DNA of 64,000 bases from Candidatus Gastranaerophilales bacterium HUM_9. GTDB taxonomy: Bacteria; Cyanobacteriota; Vampirovibrionia; Gastranaerophilales; Gastranaerophilaceae. The first letter of the stretch is position 1, and the number at the start of each line of letters is the position of its first letter. The stretch covers positions 62,001 through 126,000 of the forward strand of contig DABG01000009.1 in the NCBI GenBank assembly GCA_002103075.1, read 5' to 3'. Positions 17,431 to 25,194 of this stretch are shown here, piece by piece. The translations under genes were made by a program, and so were the position numbers. The notes under the pieces were generated by a model that worked only from the letters and a program-made list of their open reading frames with translations, ran no database searches and was not told the DNA's origin.

Positions 17431-17902
17431 CAATTATTCCTGCTATTTCGTTTTTTAAATCAAGTTTGGATAAAGTTTTTGTATCTTTTTTTTCTATATT
17501 ATACCTCTTACACAATTTTTCATAATAATACAATTGTTTCTTTGTAGGCTTTTCTTTAGACATTTTAACGTTCTGCAAGAACTTTCGTTTTTCTTTTTCA
17601 AACTCTTTTTGTTTTTCTATATAAGGTCTTTGAGCTTCTTTTTGTTCATAATAAATTTTACATGCTCCAATAAACCGTTTTGTTTCTCTTGCAAATTCAT
17701 CTTCATACAAATAATCCGCCAAAAACTCAAACCTTGAACTGTTAATTTTTAAATAATAATCCTGATTTTCTACAAATTCATCATATATTTCATCAATTGA
17801 TAGTCTAAAATTTTGCTTAACGAAAGAACGCAAAAAAGAACAAAGATGGCTTTTTTGCGTTTTATCAAAATATAAATAAATCTGTTGTTTTACATTGTAC
17901 AT
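17393..17902 (-). CDS. Charged protein of unknown function (169 aa)
   Basis: I do not recognise a family. The first 80 residues contain aromatic and acidic helical segments (SIDEIYDEFVENQDYYLKIN). The middle is a very basic/acidic helix (IEKQKEFEKEKRKFLQNVKM). The end, KPTKKQLYYYEKLCKRYN followed by LSKLDLKNEIAGIID, resembles a helical motif (PTxKQLxYxxxLxxxxxI...LSKxxA) seen at the C-terminus of various bacterial and phage proteins. It is middle gene of the operon, 3 nt after the preceding stop and overlapping prmC. Operon position supports it being real. Confidence 0.72.
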   Translation of the reverse strand: MYNVKQQIYLYFDKTQKSHLCSFLRSFVKQNFRLSIDEIYDEFVENQDYYLKINSSRFEFLADYLYEDEFARETKRFIGACKIYYEQKEAQRPYIEKQKEFEKEKRKFLQNVKMSKEKPTKKQLYYYEKLCKRYNIEKKDTKTLSKLDLKNEIAGIIDEHSTDCRNFNE

Positions 17903-17905
17903 ATA

Positions 17906-18109
17906 TTACTTTAAACTATCTTTAATCAAGTCCTTTATACCAAACTTTTTCTGTGACTTACTAAACGCCAATAACTTAGAATACAAATCAATCTTAATCG
18001 GATCTGACTGATAATTCGTTTCTACCGGCTCTTTATAATTAACATTGTTATCAACATCTGATGGGTTTGAAATAATAAGTTTCATATCTTTATCGCTCTC
18101 TTTTTTCAT
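17906..18109 (-). CDS. Small hydrophilic protein of unknown function (67 aa)
   Basis: No family is recognised. It has an acidic, Asn-rich first half (SNPSDVDNNVNYKEPVET) and a basic C-terminal helix (SKSQKKFGIKDLIKDSLK). The frame could begin 60 nt earlier, but that start would lie within the promoter-like motif. The ATG at 18109 has GAGG spaced for initiation. The motif at 18153-18124 sits just upstream, leaving a very short leader. It heads the operon with the 169-residue protein and prmC. Confidence 0.65.
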   Translation of the reverse strand: MKKESDKDMKLIISNPSDVDNNVNYKEPVETNYQSDPIKIDLYSKLLAFSKSQKKFGIKDLIKDSLK

Positions 18110-18123
18110 TTGTACCTCGTATA

Positions 18124-18153
18124 TATATAAAGTATATACCCTTTCAAAAATTG
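18124..18153 (-). promoter_or_regulatory. Recurrent motif CAATTT-N12-ATACTTTATATA, copy 4 (minus strand)
   Basis: On the minus strand, CAATTT (18153-18148) is followed after 12 nt by ATACTTTATATA (18135-18124), then TATACGAGG and the ATG at 18109. Sequence and spacing match the other four sites, and it faces a small-protein operon. Confidence 0.6.
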
Positions 18154-18326
18154 ACTTTTTATTTTTCATTTATTAAGTTATGTAACAATTTTATTTTTAT
18201 TGTTAGACAAAACTTTATTATAACTATAATACAGCCATTTTGAATTTTTGTAAACATTTGAGAAAAAAAAGGCTTTGTTATACAATCAAAAAGTAAATCT
18301 ATCATAAATTTAAGGTTGATTAGGAA

Positions 18327-19019
18327 ATGAAAAAATATATATTTGGGGTTTTGATAGCAATGATGTTTAGCCTACCTGCATTTGCACAGTGGGACGTTAA
18401 AACACAACAAGAATTGCAAACAAGAATGAACGAAGTTGGATTTAATCTACTTAATTCAAGCAGAATTGAACACAGATTAATCTTCAAAACTATTAACAGA
18501 GTTTATACTCGTGACATGTATTCTGATGTAAGCTCAGTAAACAGAACAGTTTGGGTAAAACCTGAAATAATCCCTTATATTGATAGTGATGATGAATTAG
18601 CAGCGGTTCTTAGCCACCAAATTTCACACGGTGTAGACACTTATGAGGGTGTTTTTAGAGGCTATATCTCAATTCTTAATTACTGGGTTGCACCTAGCAA
18701 ATATGATGAAAAAGCTGACATGCGTGCAGTTGATTATATGGTTAATGCGGGCTACAACCCTCTTGCAATAATAGTAGTAATGAATAAACTTGGAAAACAA
18801 TATAGATATGATATTCTTTCTAACCACGACCTCATAACAAGAAGAATGATGAAAATTTATCAACATATCTATACAAAATATCCTGCAATCCTTGCAGAAA
18901 ATGAATACAAAGATAATATCTATTATCAAAACTTCTTGCTAACATCAAGAAAAAATAGATTAAAATTTCAAAACAAAATTGAAAACAACCAACAAGGTAA
19001 AATAAAGTATGATTACTAA
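18327..19019 (+). CDS. M48-like metalloprotease homolog with Gln in place of catalytic Glu
   Basis: A signal peptide (MKKYIFGVLIAMMFSLPAFA) is followed by a fold resembling M48 peptidases. The expected HExxH reads HQISH (residues 97-101, codons CAC CAA ATT TCA CAC). The two His ligands remain but the catalytic Glu98 is Gln. The third-ligand motif is kept in KYDEKADMRAVDYMVNAGYN (Glu128), as in ExxAD motifs of the family. It is probably a zinc-binding pseudo-protease, or a periplasmic chaperone-like protein. The 230 residues are shorter than BepA, and no TPR tail is visible. It overlaps the next gene by 11 nt. A ribosome binding site (TTAGGAA) precedes the ATG. Confidence 0.75.
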   Translation: MKKYIFGVLIAMMFSLPAFAQWDVKTQQELQTRMNEVGFNLLNSSRIEHRLIFKTINRVYTRDMYSDVSSVNRTVWVKPEIIPYIDSDDELAAVLSHQISHGVDTYEGVFRGYISILNYWVAPSKYDEKADMRAVDYMVNAGYNPLAIIVVMNKLGKQYRYDILSNHDLITRRMMKIYQHIYTKYPAILAENEYKDNIYYQNFLLTSRKNRLKFQNKIENNQQGKIKYDY

Positions 19020-19899
19020 TCTTAAATCAAAGTTTATATGCTTAATTACAGCTCTAATCATTACATCAAGTTCATGCAGTTTTGCAGAAGAAAATGAGCC
19101 TGTAAAAATTAGCAGCCAATACCCACCAATTGAAGATGAACTTATTAAATCAGAACGATTCAATGCTATAAACCCAGTTTATCTTCAAGATAAAGCTCCT
19201 ATCGTTGATGATGTCATTGAACCTTTTCAACAAGCAGGTAAAACTCTTATGCTTTGGGCTCAAAAAAAAGGTGAAAGAGTTTCAACTCCAATCGAAGATG
19301 AATTAGTAACAAATGTTTTTAAAAGAAAAAATACAAAAAATTTCTTTAAAAAAGCTAAAAGTCCTATTGAAGACACTTTTGCAAGAAGTTCTCTTGATAT
19401 AAAGAAAATATCTATTCTTAAGAAAAAAGAAACTTATGACTTCACAAAAGAACAAGTTCCTATTGAACTTAAAGTAATAAGAAACCTTTCTACAAAAAAA
19501 GATTTAAAAGAAGGACAAGCCATTACATTTAAAACAGTTAATGATGTTGTAATCAACGGAAAAGTGCTTCCACGTGGTACAAAAGTTACTGGAAAAGTAG
19601 AGCTTGTTTCAGCTTCAGATAAAATGGGGACACCGTTCAACATAGTTATTGATAATTTTAACGTAAAAAATCCTGAAGTCGAAAATGAAGAAATAAACAA
19701 ACCAGAAGAAAACAACTCTATTAGATTTCACGGCACAATTTCTAAATCAGGTGCAAATAGAGCTGTGTGGGTTTATCCACTATATCAAGCTGGAAACCTT
19801 GTTCTTTATGTAGCAGGATTTGCATTTGTTCCAATCCACGGTGGTCACGCCAAGTTATTAACAAGCGAAACTTATACTGTATACTATGAAACTCATTAG
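19009..19899 (+). CDS. Exported protein with repeated PI(E/V)D motifs, function unknown
   Basis: I do not recognise a family. It has an N-terminal signal peptide (hydrophobic FICLITALIITSSS, ending SCSFA-EE). The mature start then carries five spaced motifs: PPIEDEL (40), PIVDDVI (64), PIEDELV (94), PIEDTFA (119) and PIELKVI (151). The second half is beta-rich (VVINGKVLPRGTKVTGKVEL and a hydrophobic end, VLYVAGFAFVPIHGG) and may form a sheet domain. Its start is inside the end of the protease-like gene, so the two are translationally coupled and may act together in the periplasm. Confidence 0.72.
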   Translation: MITNLKSKFICLITALIITSSSCSFAEENEPVKISSQYPPIEDELIKSERFNAINPVYLQDKAPIVDDVIEPFQQAGKTLMLWAQKKGERVSTPIEDELVTNVFKRKNTKNFFKKAKSPIEDTFARSSLDIKKISILKKKETYDFTKEQVPIELKVIRNLSTKKDLKEGQAITFKTVNDVVINGKVLPRGTKVTGKVELVSASDKMGTPFNIVIDNFNVKNPEVENEEINKPEENNSIRFHGTISKSGANRAVWVYPLYQAGNLVLYVAGFAFVPIHGGHAKLLTSETYTVYYETH

Positions 19900-19900
19900 T

Positions 19901-20224
19901 TTATGATATAAATACTGTCAATAAAGATAACACTATAGCACCAAAGAACGCACTCCAGAAGTTGTTTATTGATACCCCTGACACAATATGAGCCACAAAC
20001 ATCAATAACAAAGCGTTAACAACTAATACTGATAGTCCTAATGTCAAAATATTTATAGGTAAAAGCAATAACAAAATTGCTGGACGAATAAAAACGTTAA
20101 CTAAAGCAATAACTAATGCTGCAATCATTGCTGTTTGGAAGTTTGTAACAACAATTCCTGGAATAATCCATGCTGTTAACATTACTGCCAATGCTAATAT
20201 TATCCATTGAATAACTAAATCCAT
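19901..20224 (-). CDS. YvlD/phage-holin-4-like integral membrane protein
   Basis: The 107 residues form about four hydrophobic segments (starting IQWIILALAVMLTAWIIPGI, then AALVIALVNVFIRPAILLLL). The conserved AxVNxxIRPxLxLLxLPxxxLTLG pattern is characteristic of the family annotated as phage holin family 4 / YvlD. Chromosomal members of this family are common and are not evidence of a prophage. Function is not established. It is a single gene converging on the PIED-motif protein with only 1 nt between the stops. Confidence 0.85.
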   Translation of the reverse strand: MDLVIQWIILALAVMLTAWIIPGIVVTNFQTAMIAALVIALVNVFIRPAILLLLLPINILTLGLSVLVVNALLLMFVAHIVSGVSINNFWSAFFGAIVLSLLTVFIS

Positions 20225-20291
20225 GACTAAACTCCTTTTTTACAGTTTAAATCATTCCACGTAAAAACAATTCTTCTTTCGGATAATTCTA

Positions 20292-20324
20292 TATAAAAAA
20301 GATTAACCGTTTTGGTTAATCTTT
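20292..20324 (-). terminator. Intrinsic terminator after the kor region (minus strand)
   Basis: On the minus strand AAAGATTAACC pairs with GGTTAATCTTT across a 5-nt loop, then a run of T. The stem includes the stop codon of the 84-residue gene. It probably ends the korDABC transcript. Confidence 0.8.
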
Positions 20325-20570
20325 AAAATAATCACAAATAAGAACTTTTTTCATCTTGTGTTTTGGTATAAACTTTTTAACCATTTTCATAATTTGATTT
20401 TTCTCACATTCTTCAAGTTCTTTTTTTAAAATAGCTTTATCTAAAATAGCTTTATCATACAATTCTGCACACAAATCTGATGTTTTCATTCTTTTTCTAA
20501 ACATCTCTATTTGTTGTTCTTTTTCTTCGATTTTCTTTAAAATTTCTTCTTTTTTCACTTTATACCTCAT
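20316..20570 (-). CDS. Small basic coiled-coil protein of unknown function (84 aa)
   Basis: The sequence is Lys/Glu-rich with heptad-like helix (EEILKKIEEKEQQIEMFRKR) and ends in a basic cluster, KFIPKHKMKKVLICDYFKD. No family is recognised. The ATG at 20570 has no clear ribosome binding site, whereas an in-frame GTG at 20558 has GAGG six nt upstream, so the product may be 80 residues. An intrinsic terminator overlaps the stop codon. It follows korC in the same direction. Confidence 0.6.
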   Translation of the reverse strand: MRYKVKKEEILKKIEEKEQQIEMFRKRMKTSDLCAELYDKAILDKAILKKELEECEKNQIMKMVKKFIPKHKMKKVLICDYFKD

Positions 20571-20619
20571 TCAAGATATTTTAAGAATAGCTTTATTTTA
20601 ATAATTAATCATCAGACTT

Positions 20620-21171
20620 TTAGGTGAGATTACCTGATAAAACTGATTTTTCTGCTTCTTTTATAGCATTTAAATTAACTTCAATCATGGAAGCCTTTTT
20701 ACCTGTCAAAACAAGTTTCAACGCTTTTTCATATAAATCAATTTTCAAATTTGATTCAACAGAACCTAGAACACCTAAAGCAACCATATTAGTAAATTTA
20801 GGACTACCAAGTTTTAGTGCTATTTCAGAAATAGGTGCTGATATATATTTAATGTCATCACGTTTATTTTCAACTTTTGCTAAAGAAGAGTTATAAATCA
20901 TGGTTCCACCTGATTTTACTTTTTTCTCAAACTTATTTAATGACAATTGATTTAATGCCAACACACAATCAACTTCTTGTTTGTGAACCGCACTAACTTC
21001 GTCATCAGAAACAACGATTTCACAATTTACTGTACCGCCACGCATTTCAGCTCCATAACAAGGGTACCAAGTTACATTTTTATCTGCAATCATAAAAGCG
21101 TTTGCTAAAGTCTTACCTGCAAACAAAACACCTTGTCCACCAAATCCTGCTATTATATAATTTTTTTCCAT
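20620..21171 (-). CDS. korC: 2-oxoacid:ferredoxin oxidoreductase, gamma subunit
   Basis: This subunit belongs to the thiamine-dependent enzyme that oxidatively decarboxylates a 2-oxoacid (2-oxoglutarate or a branched-chain oxoacid) to acyl-CoA while reducing ferredoxin. The gamma domain is recognised from IAGFGGQGVLFAGKTLANAF and CYGAEMRGGTVNCEIVVS, at the usual 183 residues. It is the last of the korD-A-B-C order, 12 nt after korB. Substrate specificity cannot be read, but the four-gene layout fits the KOR/VOR types. Confidence 0.92.
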   Translation of the reverse strand: MEKNYIIAGFGGQGVLFAGKTLANAFMIADKNVTWYPCYGAEMRGGTVNCEIVVSDDEVSAVHKQEVDCVLALNQLSLNKFEKKVKSGGTMIYNSSLAKVENKRDDIKYISAPISEIALKLGSPKFTNMVALGVLGSVESNLKIDLYEKALKLVLTGKKASMIEVNLNAIKEAEKSVLSGNLT

Positions 21172-21183
21172 AATTAACTATCC

Positions 21184-21927
21184 TTAATTAGCTGTTATAT
21201 CCTTGTATACCCCTAATGGAAATACAGGAATCATTTCTTCTTTAACTCGTTTATGAGCATCTTCTGGAGTCATTTTCCAGTTTGTAGGACAAGTTGCCAA
21301 TATTTCTACAAACCCGAAACCAACACCATCTAACTGAGCTTGAAAAGCCTTTTTAATAGCTTTTTTAGCCTGATTGATATGAGGAACTGTATCAAGAGCA
21401 ACTCTTGCACTATAAGCTGTTCCCTCGCACAATGCAACGTGTTCAGCTATCTTGATTGGATAGCCATAAGTTTCTTTAAATCTACCCATAGGTGAAGTTG
21501 TTGTTTTTTGACCCATCAAAGTTGTTGGTGCTAACTGTCCGCCAGTCATGCCATAATTTGTATTATTGATACAAATTGCACTCAACTTTTCACCTCTCAA
21601 TGCAGCATAAGTTGATTCGGCAATCCCGATTGCTGCAAAGTCGCCATCACCTTGATAACTAAAAACAAAATTATCAGGTTTAGAACGTTTAACACCAGTA
21701 CCTACAGCCATTGCTCTTCCGTGAGGTGATTCAATACAATCAACATCTAAAAAGTCATACAAAAATACTGAACACCCACTTGATGATACAGCTATCGTTT
21801 TATCTCTTAAACCTAATTCATCAAGAACTTCAGCAACTAATCTAATTGCAATCCCGTGGTCACACCCTGGGCAAAAAGTAAACTTAGAACCTTTTTTTAT
21901 TGACTCTGGAATCTTAAACATTTGCAT
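21184..21927 (-). CDS. korB: 2-oxoacid:ferredoxin oxidoreductase, beta (TPP-binding) subunit
   Basis: The beta subunit holds thiamine diphosphate. It shows FCPGCDHGIAIRLVAEVL, the TPP/Mg motif region GDGDFAAIGI with NNTNYGMTGGQ, and SSSGCSVFLYDFLDVDCIES. The conserved GRAMAVGTGVK precedes the cofactor loop. The 247 residues match KOR/VOR beta subunits. The ATG at 21927 follows GGAG and overlaps the end of korA by 14 nt, indicating coupling and equal subunit production. Confidence 0.94.
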   Translation of the reverse strand: MQMFKIPESIKKGSKFTFCPGCDHGIAIRLVAEVLDELGLRDKTIAVSSSGCSVFLYDFLDVDCIESPHGRAMAVGTGVKRSKPDNFVFSYQGDGDFAAIGIAESTYAALRGEKLSAICINNTNYGMTGGQLAPTTLMGQKTTTSPMGRFKETYGYPIKIAEHVALCEGTAYSARVALDTVPHINQAKKAIKKAFQAQLDGVGFGFVEILATCPTNWKMTPEDAHKRVKEEMIPVFPLGVYKDITAN

Positions 21928-22987
21928 ATACTTTTTCTCCCAACTGGTTATTCATTTCTTGTATAATTTCTTCTACACTTAGCCATTGACCTACAGGTCT
22001 ATTCACTTGATAAATATCTGCCTTACCATCAACCGCATACTTAACATCTTTTGCCATTTGTCCCATATTCATTTCAACAACGACAAAACTCTTACATTTT
22101 TCTGCTAATTCATTCAAACGTTTATGAGGGAATGGTGACAAAGTAATTGGTCTAAACACACCAACTTTCAAACCTTTTTTTCTCAATTCTGTCATAACAG
22201 CTTTTATACTTCTTGCTAAACTGCCGAACGCACAAAGAATGATGTCAGCATCATCTGTATTAATTTCTTCCCATTCGGTAATTTCATCAGAAATCTTTTG
22301 ATATTTATCAAAAAGATGACGAATACGTTTAACTTGTTTTTCTTCATCAGGCTCAAGCGATTTAATTCTTCTTGATTCTCTACCCTTAGCCCCAGTCAAA
22401 GCCCAATCAGAATTATCAATTTCTGGATAAGGATATTCACCATAAACCGCAGGTTCCATCATTTGTCCCAACAAACCATCAGCCAACAACATAGTTGGAT
22501 TTTTATATTTGTGAGCATAATAAAATGTTTTATAAGTTAAATCAATACATTCTTGAACTGTTGATGGAGCTAGAACAATAAGTTTATAATCACCATTTCC
22601 ACCACCATATACAGCCTGATTGTAATCACCTTGAGATGGATAAATATAACCTTGCCCCGGGCCAGCTCTCATAACGTTTACAAGAACAACAGGAACTTCA
22701 TCTGCACAAGCATAAGACAAACCCTCTTGCATAAGCCCTACGGCACAAGAAGATGAAGAAGTCATAGCTTTTGTACCAGTAGAAGCAGCACCAATAACCA
22801 TATTTATAGCAGCAACTTCACTTTCTGCACACACATAACCTTTTTTTTCTTCATACATTTTTTGGCTTAAATATTCACCAATCTCTGTTTGTGGGGTAAT
22901 TGGATACCCAAAATAGCACTGACAACCTGCATTCAAAGCTGCTTGTGCTATTGCTATATTACCTTTTATCAATTCTTTATTTTGCAT
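21914..22987 (-). CDS. korA: 2-oxoacid:ferredoxin oxidoreductase, alpha subunit
   Basis: The alpha subunit begins KGNIAIAQAALNAGCQCYFG with the conserved YPITPQTEI motif. It contains AAINMVIGAASTGTKAMTSS and VNVMRAGPGQGYIYPSQGDY, typical of the pyrimidine-binding domain, and ends with the transketolase C-like domain (LKVGVFRPITLSPFP). It is 357 residues. It starts inside the korD stop (TAATG), and korB overlaps its end, forming a tightly coupled operon for anaerobic acyl-CoA production. Confidence 0.94.
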   Translation of the reverse strand: MQNKELIKGNIAIAQAALNAGCQCYFGYPITPQTEIGEYLSQKMYEEKKGYVCAESEVAAINMVIGAASTGTKAMTSSSSCAVGLMQEGLSYACADEVPVVLVNVMRAGPGQGYIYPSQGDYNQAVYGGGNGDYKLIVLAPSTVQECIDLTYKTFYYAHKYKNPTMLLADGLLGQMMEPAVYGEYPYPEIDNSDWALTGAKGRESRRIKSLEPDEEKQVKRIRHLFDKYQKISDEITEWEEINTDDADIILCAFGSLARSIKAVMTELRKKGLKVGVFRPITLSPFPHKRLNELAEKCKSFVVVEMNMGQMAKDVKYAVDGKADIYQVNRPVGQWLSVEEIIQEMNNQLGEKVYANV

Positions 22988-23196
22988 TATTTATGCACCT
23001 CAACAATCGCCATATCAGGACATCTTGTAGCACACATCGCACAACCAATGCACTCGTTATTTTCATCACAAAATTCAACTAGGTTATCACCAAGTTTGCT
23101 AACTTTTTTACTCTTTTTAATCAAGTGCTTTGGACAAGTATTTACGCAAATAAAACAAGACTTACATCTGTTTTCGTCGATTACAATATGTGCCAT
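22987..23196 (-). CDS. korD: 2Fe4S-cluster ferredoxin-type subunit of 2-oxoacid oxidoreductase
   Basis: This short subunit carries two [4Fe-4S] cluster motifs: CKSCFICVNTCP and CIGCAMCATRCP. It passes electrons from the TPP centre to ferredoxin. The ATG at 23196 has GGGG about eight nt upstream and starts at the usual MAHIVIDENRC. The frame could begin at 23211, but that lacks a ribosome binding site. It is the first gene of the kor operon. Confidence 0.92.
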   Translation of the reverse strand: MAHIVIDENRCKSCFICVNTCPKHLIKKSKKVSKLGDNLVEFCDENNECIGCAMCATRCPDMAIVEVHK

Positions 23197-23305
23197 CTCA
23201 TACCCCATCAATAAATAAATTCTTTACATGACAATTATAGCACTAACAATCTTCTTAAACCAAAATTTCTAGCACTTGTTATTAAATTGTAACGTTATTA
23301 AAATT

Positions 23306-23542
23306 CTAGGCTATTCGCATAAATTTTTTGACAGAATTTTTTACTCCATCTAATTTACCTGTTTTTAGTCCATAAGCAACCATTAAACCTGCACCTAAAC
23401 CAACTGTAACAGGTAAAATATCAGATACCTTATTAAACTTCACAGATTTTCTTTTAGCGACAGAAGAAAACTCCTCATTTACAGTATTACTTACTGAATT
23501 AGGAACTCTTCCTGATGTAAAACTAACAGCAGAAATATACAT
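23306..23542 (-). CDS. Small protein with one membrane segment, function unknown
   Basis: No family is recognised. The ATG at 23542 has GAGG eight nt upstream, giving 78 residues. A polar Ser/Asn/Val-rich N-terminus (SGRVPNSVSNTVNEEFSSV) precedes a basic stretch and a Gly-rich hydrophobic segment (ILPVTVGLGAGLMVAYGL), then a basic tail. It stands upstream of korD in the same direction with a 109-nt gap and diverges from purB. The layout of a polar tail followed by a hydrophobic segment resembles the N-terminal part of the protein at 45758. Confidence 0.6.
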   Translation of the reverse strand: MYISAVSFTSGRVPNSVSNTVNEEFSSVAKRKSVKFNKVSDILPVTVGLGAGLMVAYGLKTGKLDGVKNSVKKFMRIA

Positions 23543-23649
23543 AATAAACACCTCTTATAACCATTTATATTCTATCATTTTTTCTCAACTTTGTACTAAT
23601 TTGTAATGTTTTGTAAACTTAACATTTCACTCAAGTTTACACTATATGA

Positions 23650-23655
23650 TATAAT
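23650..23655 (+). promoter_or_regulatory. -10 box 6 nt before purB ATG (leaderless start candidate)
   Basis: TATAAT, CAAAAT, then ATG. No Shine-Dalgarno is present. The -35 region is weak. Confidence 0.5.
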
Positions 23656-23661
23656 CAAAAT

Positions 23662-24957
23662 ATGATTGATAGATATTGCCGACCAGAGCTAAAAAGCATT
23701 TGGGATTTAGACTCAAAATTTAGTTATTATTTAAAAGTTGAACTTGCTGTATGTGAGGGATACGCTGAACTTGGGTTTTTCCCAAAAGACGTAATTCCAA
23801 AGCTATACAAAAAAGCAAAATTTTCTGTTGAACGAATTGACAAAATTGAAAAAGAAGTTCACCACGATGTAATTGCGTTTTTGACAAACGTAAATGAATC
23901 TCTAGGCAAAAATCTTTCAAAATATATGCATGTTGGAATGACTAGTTCTGACGTCATAGACACAGCATTTGCACTTCAAATAAAAGACAGTAGTGATATT
24001 ATACAAAAAGAATTTGAAACGCTACTAGAAACAATTAAATCACTTGCAATAAAACACAAAAACACGGTTTGCATAGGACGCTCTCACGGAATTCACGCAG
24101 AAGTTATGACATTCGGTGTTAAAATGCTCAATTTCTACGACATCTTAGAAAGAGCATATAAAAACTTTTTAGACACAAAAGAAGAAATTAGAGTAGGACA
24201 AATTTCAGGACCGGTTGGAACTTACAGCAATATTCCAATAGAACTTGAACCACTTGTTTGTGAAAAACTTGGACTTAAACCTGCTAGAATATCCACTCAA
24301 ATAATTGCAAGAGATTACCATGCCAGATTTATGCAATCACTTGGGTTAATCGCAACGGTAATTGAACAGATAGCTACAGAAATCAGACATCTTCAAAGAA
24401 CAGAAGTAAGAGAAGTTGAAGAAGGATTCTCTAAGAAACAAAAAGGGTCATCAGCAATGCCACACAAAAAGAACCCTGTTTTATCAGAAAACCTATGTGG
24501 ATTAGCAAGAGTGGTTAGAAATAACGTTTCAACAGCTATGGAGAACATTGTTCTTTGGCATGAAAGAGATATTTCACACAGTTCTGCTGAACGTATAATT
24601 TTTCCTGACAGCCTTACTCTTGTTGATTTTATGATTACAAGATTAAACTCTGTTCTTTCAAATCTTGTAATAAAAGCAGATAATATGAAAAACAACACAA
24701 ACCTTTTTGGAGGAATAGTTTACTCTCAAAAAGTTATGCTTGAACTTGTAGACAAAGGTTTGACAAGAGAAGAAGCATACAGGATTGTTCAACGTAATGC
24801 ACTAGATGCGTTTGAAAACAACGGTAATTTTAAAGAGAACCTTGAACACGATGACGACATCTTAGATACATTATCTGTAGATGATTTGGACGATTGTTTT
24901 GTTCAGGCTGAGTACTTGAAAAATATTAACAAAATTTATGACAAATTCGGATTTTAA
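23662..24957 (+). CDS. purB: Adenylosuccinate lyase
   Basis: PurB cleaves SAICAR and adenylosuccinate in purine synthesis. The fumarase/aspartase superfamily signature is present as GSSAMPHKKNP, with YMHVGMTSSDVIDTA and GRSHGIHAEVMTFG upstream, covering the active-site His and Ser positions. The 431 residues match the usual length. There is no ribosome binding site; TATAAT (23650-23655) lies exactly 6 nt before the ATG, suggesting a leaderless message. The DUF1653 gene overlaps its 3' end. Confidence 0.96.
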   Translation: MIDRYCRPELKSIWDLDSKFSYYLKVELAVCEGYAELGFFPKDVIPKLYKKAKFSVERIDKIEKEVHHDVIAFLTNVNESLGKNLSKYMHVGMTSSDVIDTAFALQIKDSSDIIQKEFETLLETIKSLAIKHKNTVCIGRSHGIHAEVMTFGVKMLNFYDILERAYKNFLDTKEEIRVGQISGPVGTYSNIPIELEPLVCEKLGLKPARISTQIIARDYHARFMQSLGLIATVIEQIATEIRHLQRTEVREVEEGFSKKQKGSSAMPHKKNPVLSENLCGLARVVRNNVSTAMENIVLWHERDISHSSAERIIFPDSLTLVDFMITRLNSVLSNLVIKADNMKNNTNLFGGIVYSQKVMLELVDKGLTREEAYRIVQRNALDAFENNGNFKENLEHDDDILDTLSVDDLDDCFVQAEYLKNINKIYDKFGF

Positions 24958-25171
24958 AACAGAACCCAAAATAAAAATTGGTGGAATATACAAACACTAT
25001 AAAGGAAATATCTACAAGGTACTAGGAATAGGAAAACACTCTGAAACCTGCGAAGATATGGTTGTTTATCAATCACAAAAAGACGGTCAAATTTGGGTAC
25101 GTCCAATTGGTATGTGGAATGAATACGTTTCAAAAGCTGATGCATTGAGGTTTACACTAATAGAAGAGTAA
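24938..25171 (+). CDS. DUF1653 domain protein
   Basis: This 77-residue protein matches the small DUF1653 family, whose hallmark is (G)GIYKHYKGNxYxVLGIxKHSET followed by VVYQ and a W-containing stretch (QIWVRPIGMW). Its biochemical function is not known. The ATG overlaps the purB end by 20 nt, so it is likely translated from the purB message. Family recognition is strong. Confidence 0.85.
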   Translation: MTNSDFKTEPKIKIGGIYKHYKGNIYKVLGIGKHSETCEDMVVYQSQKDGQIWVRPIGMWNEYVSKADALRFTLIEE

Positions 25172-25194
25172 AGGTGTTTACAGGAATTTTTCGA

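Noticed and set aside
19901..20224. Holin-like gene as evidence of a prophage
   Set aside because: The YvlD/holin-4 family is widespread on chromosomes, and no phage structural, integrase or lysis genes are nearby.
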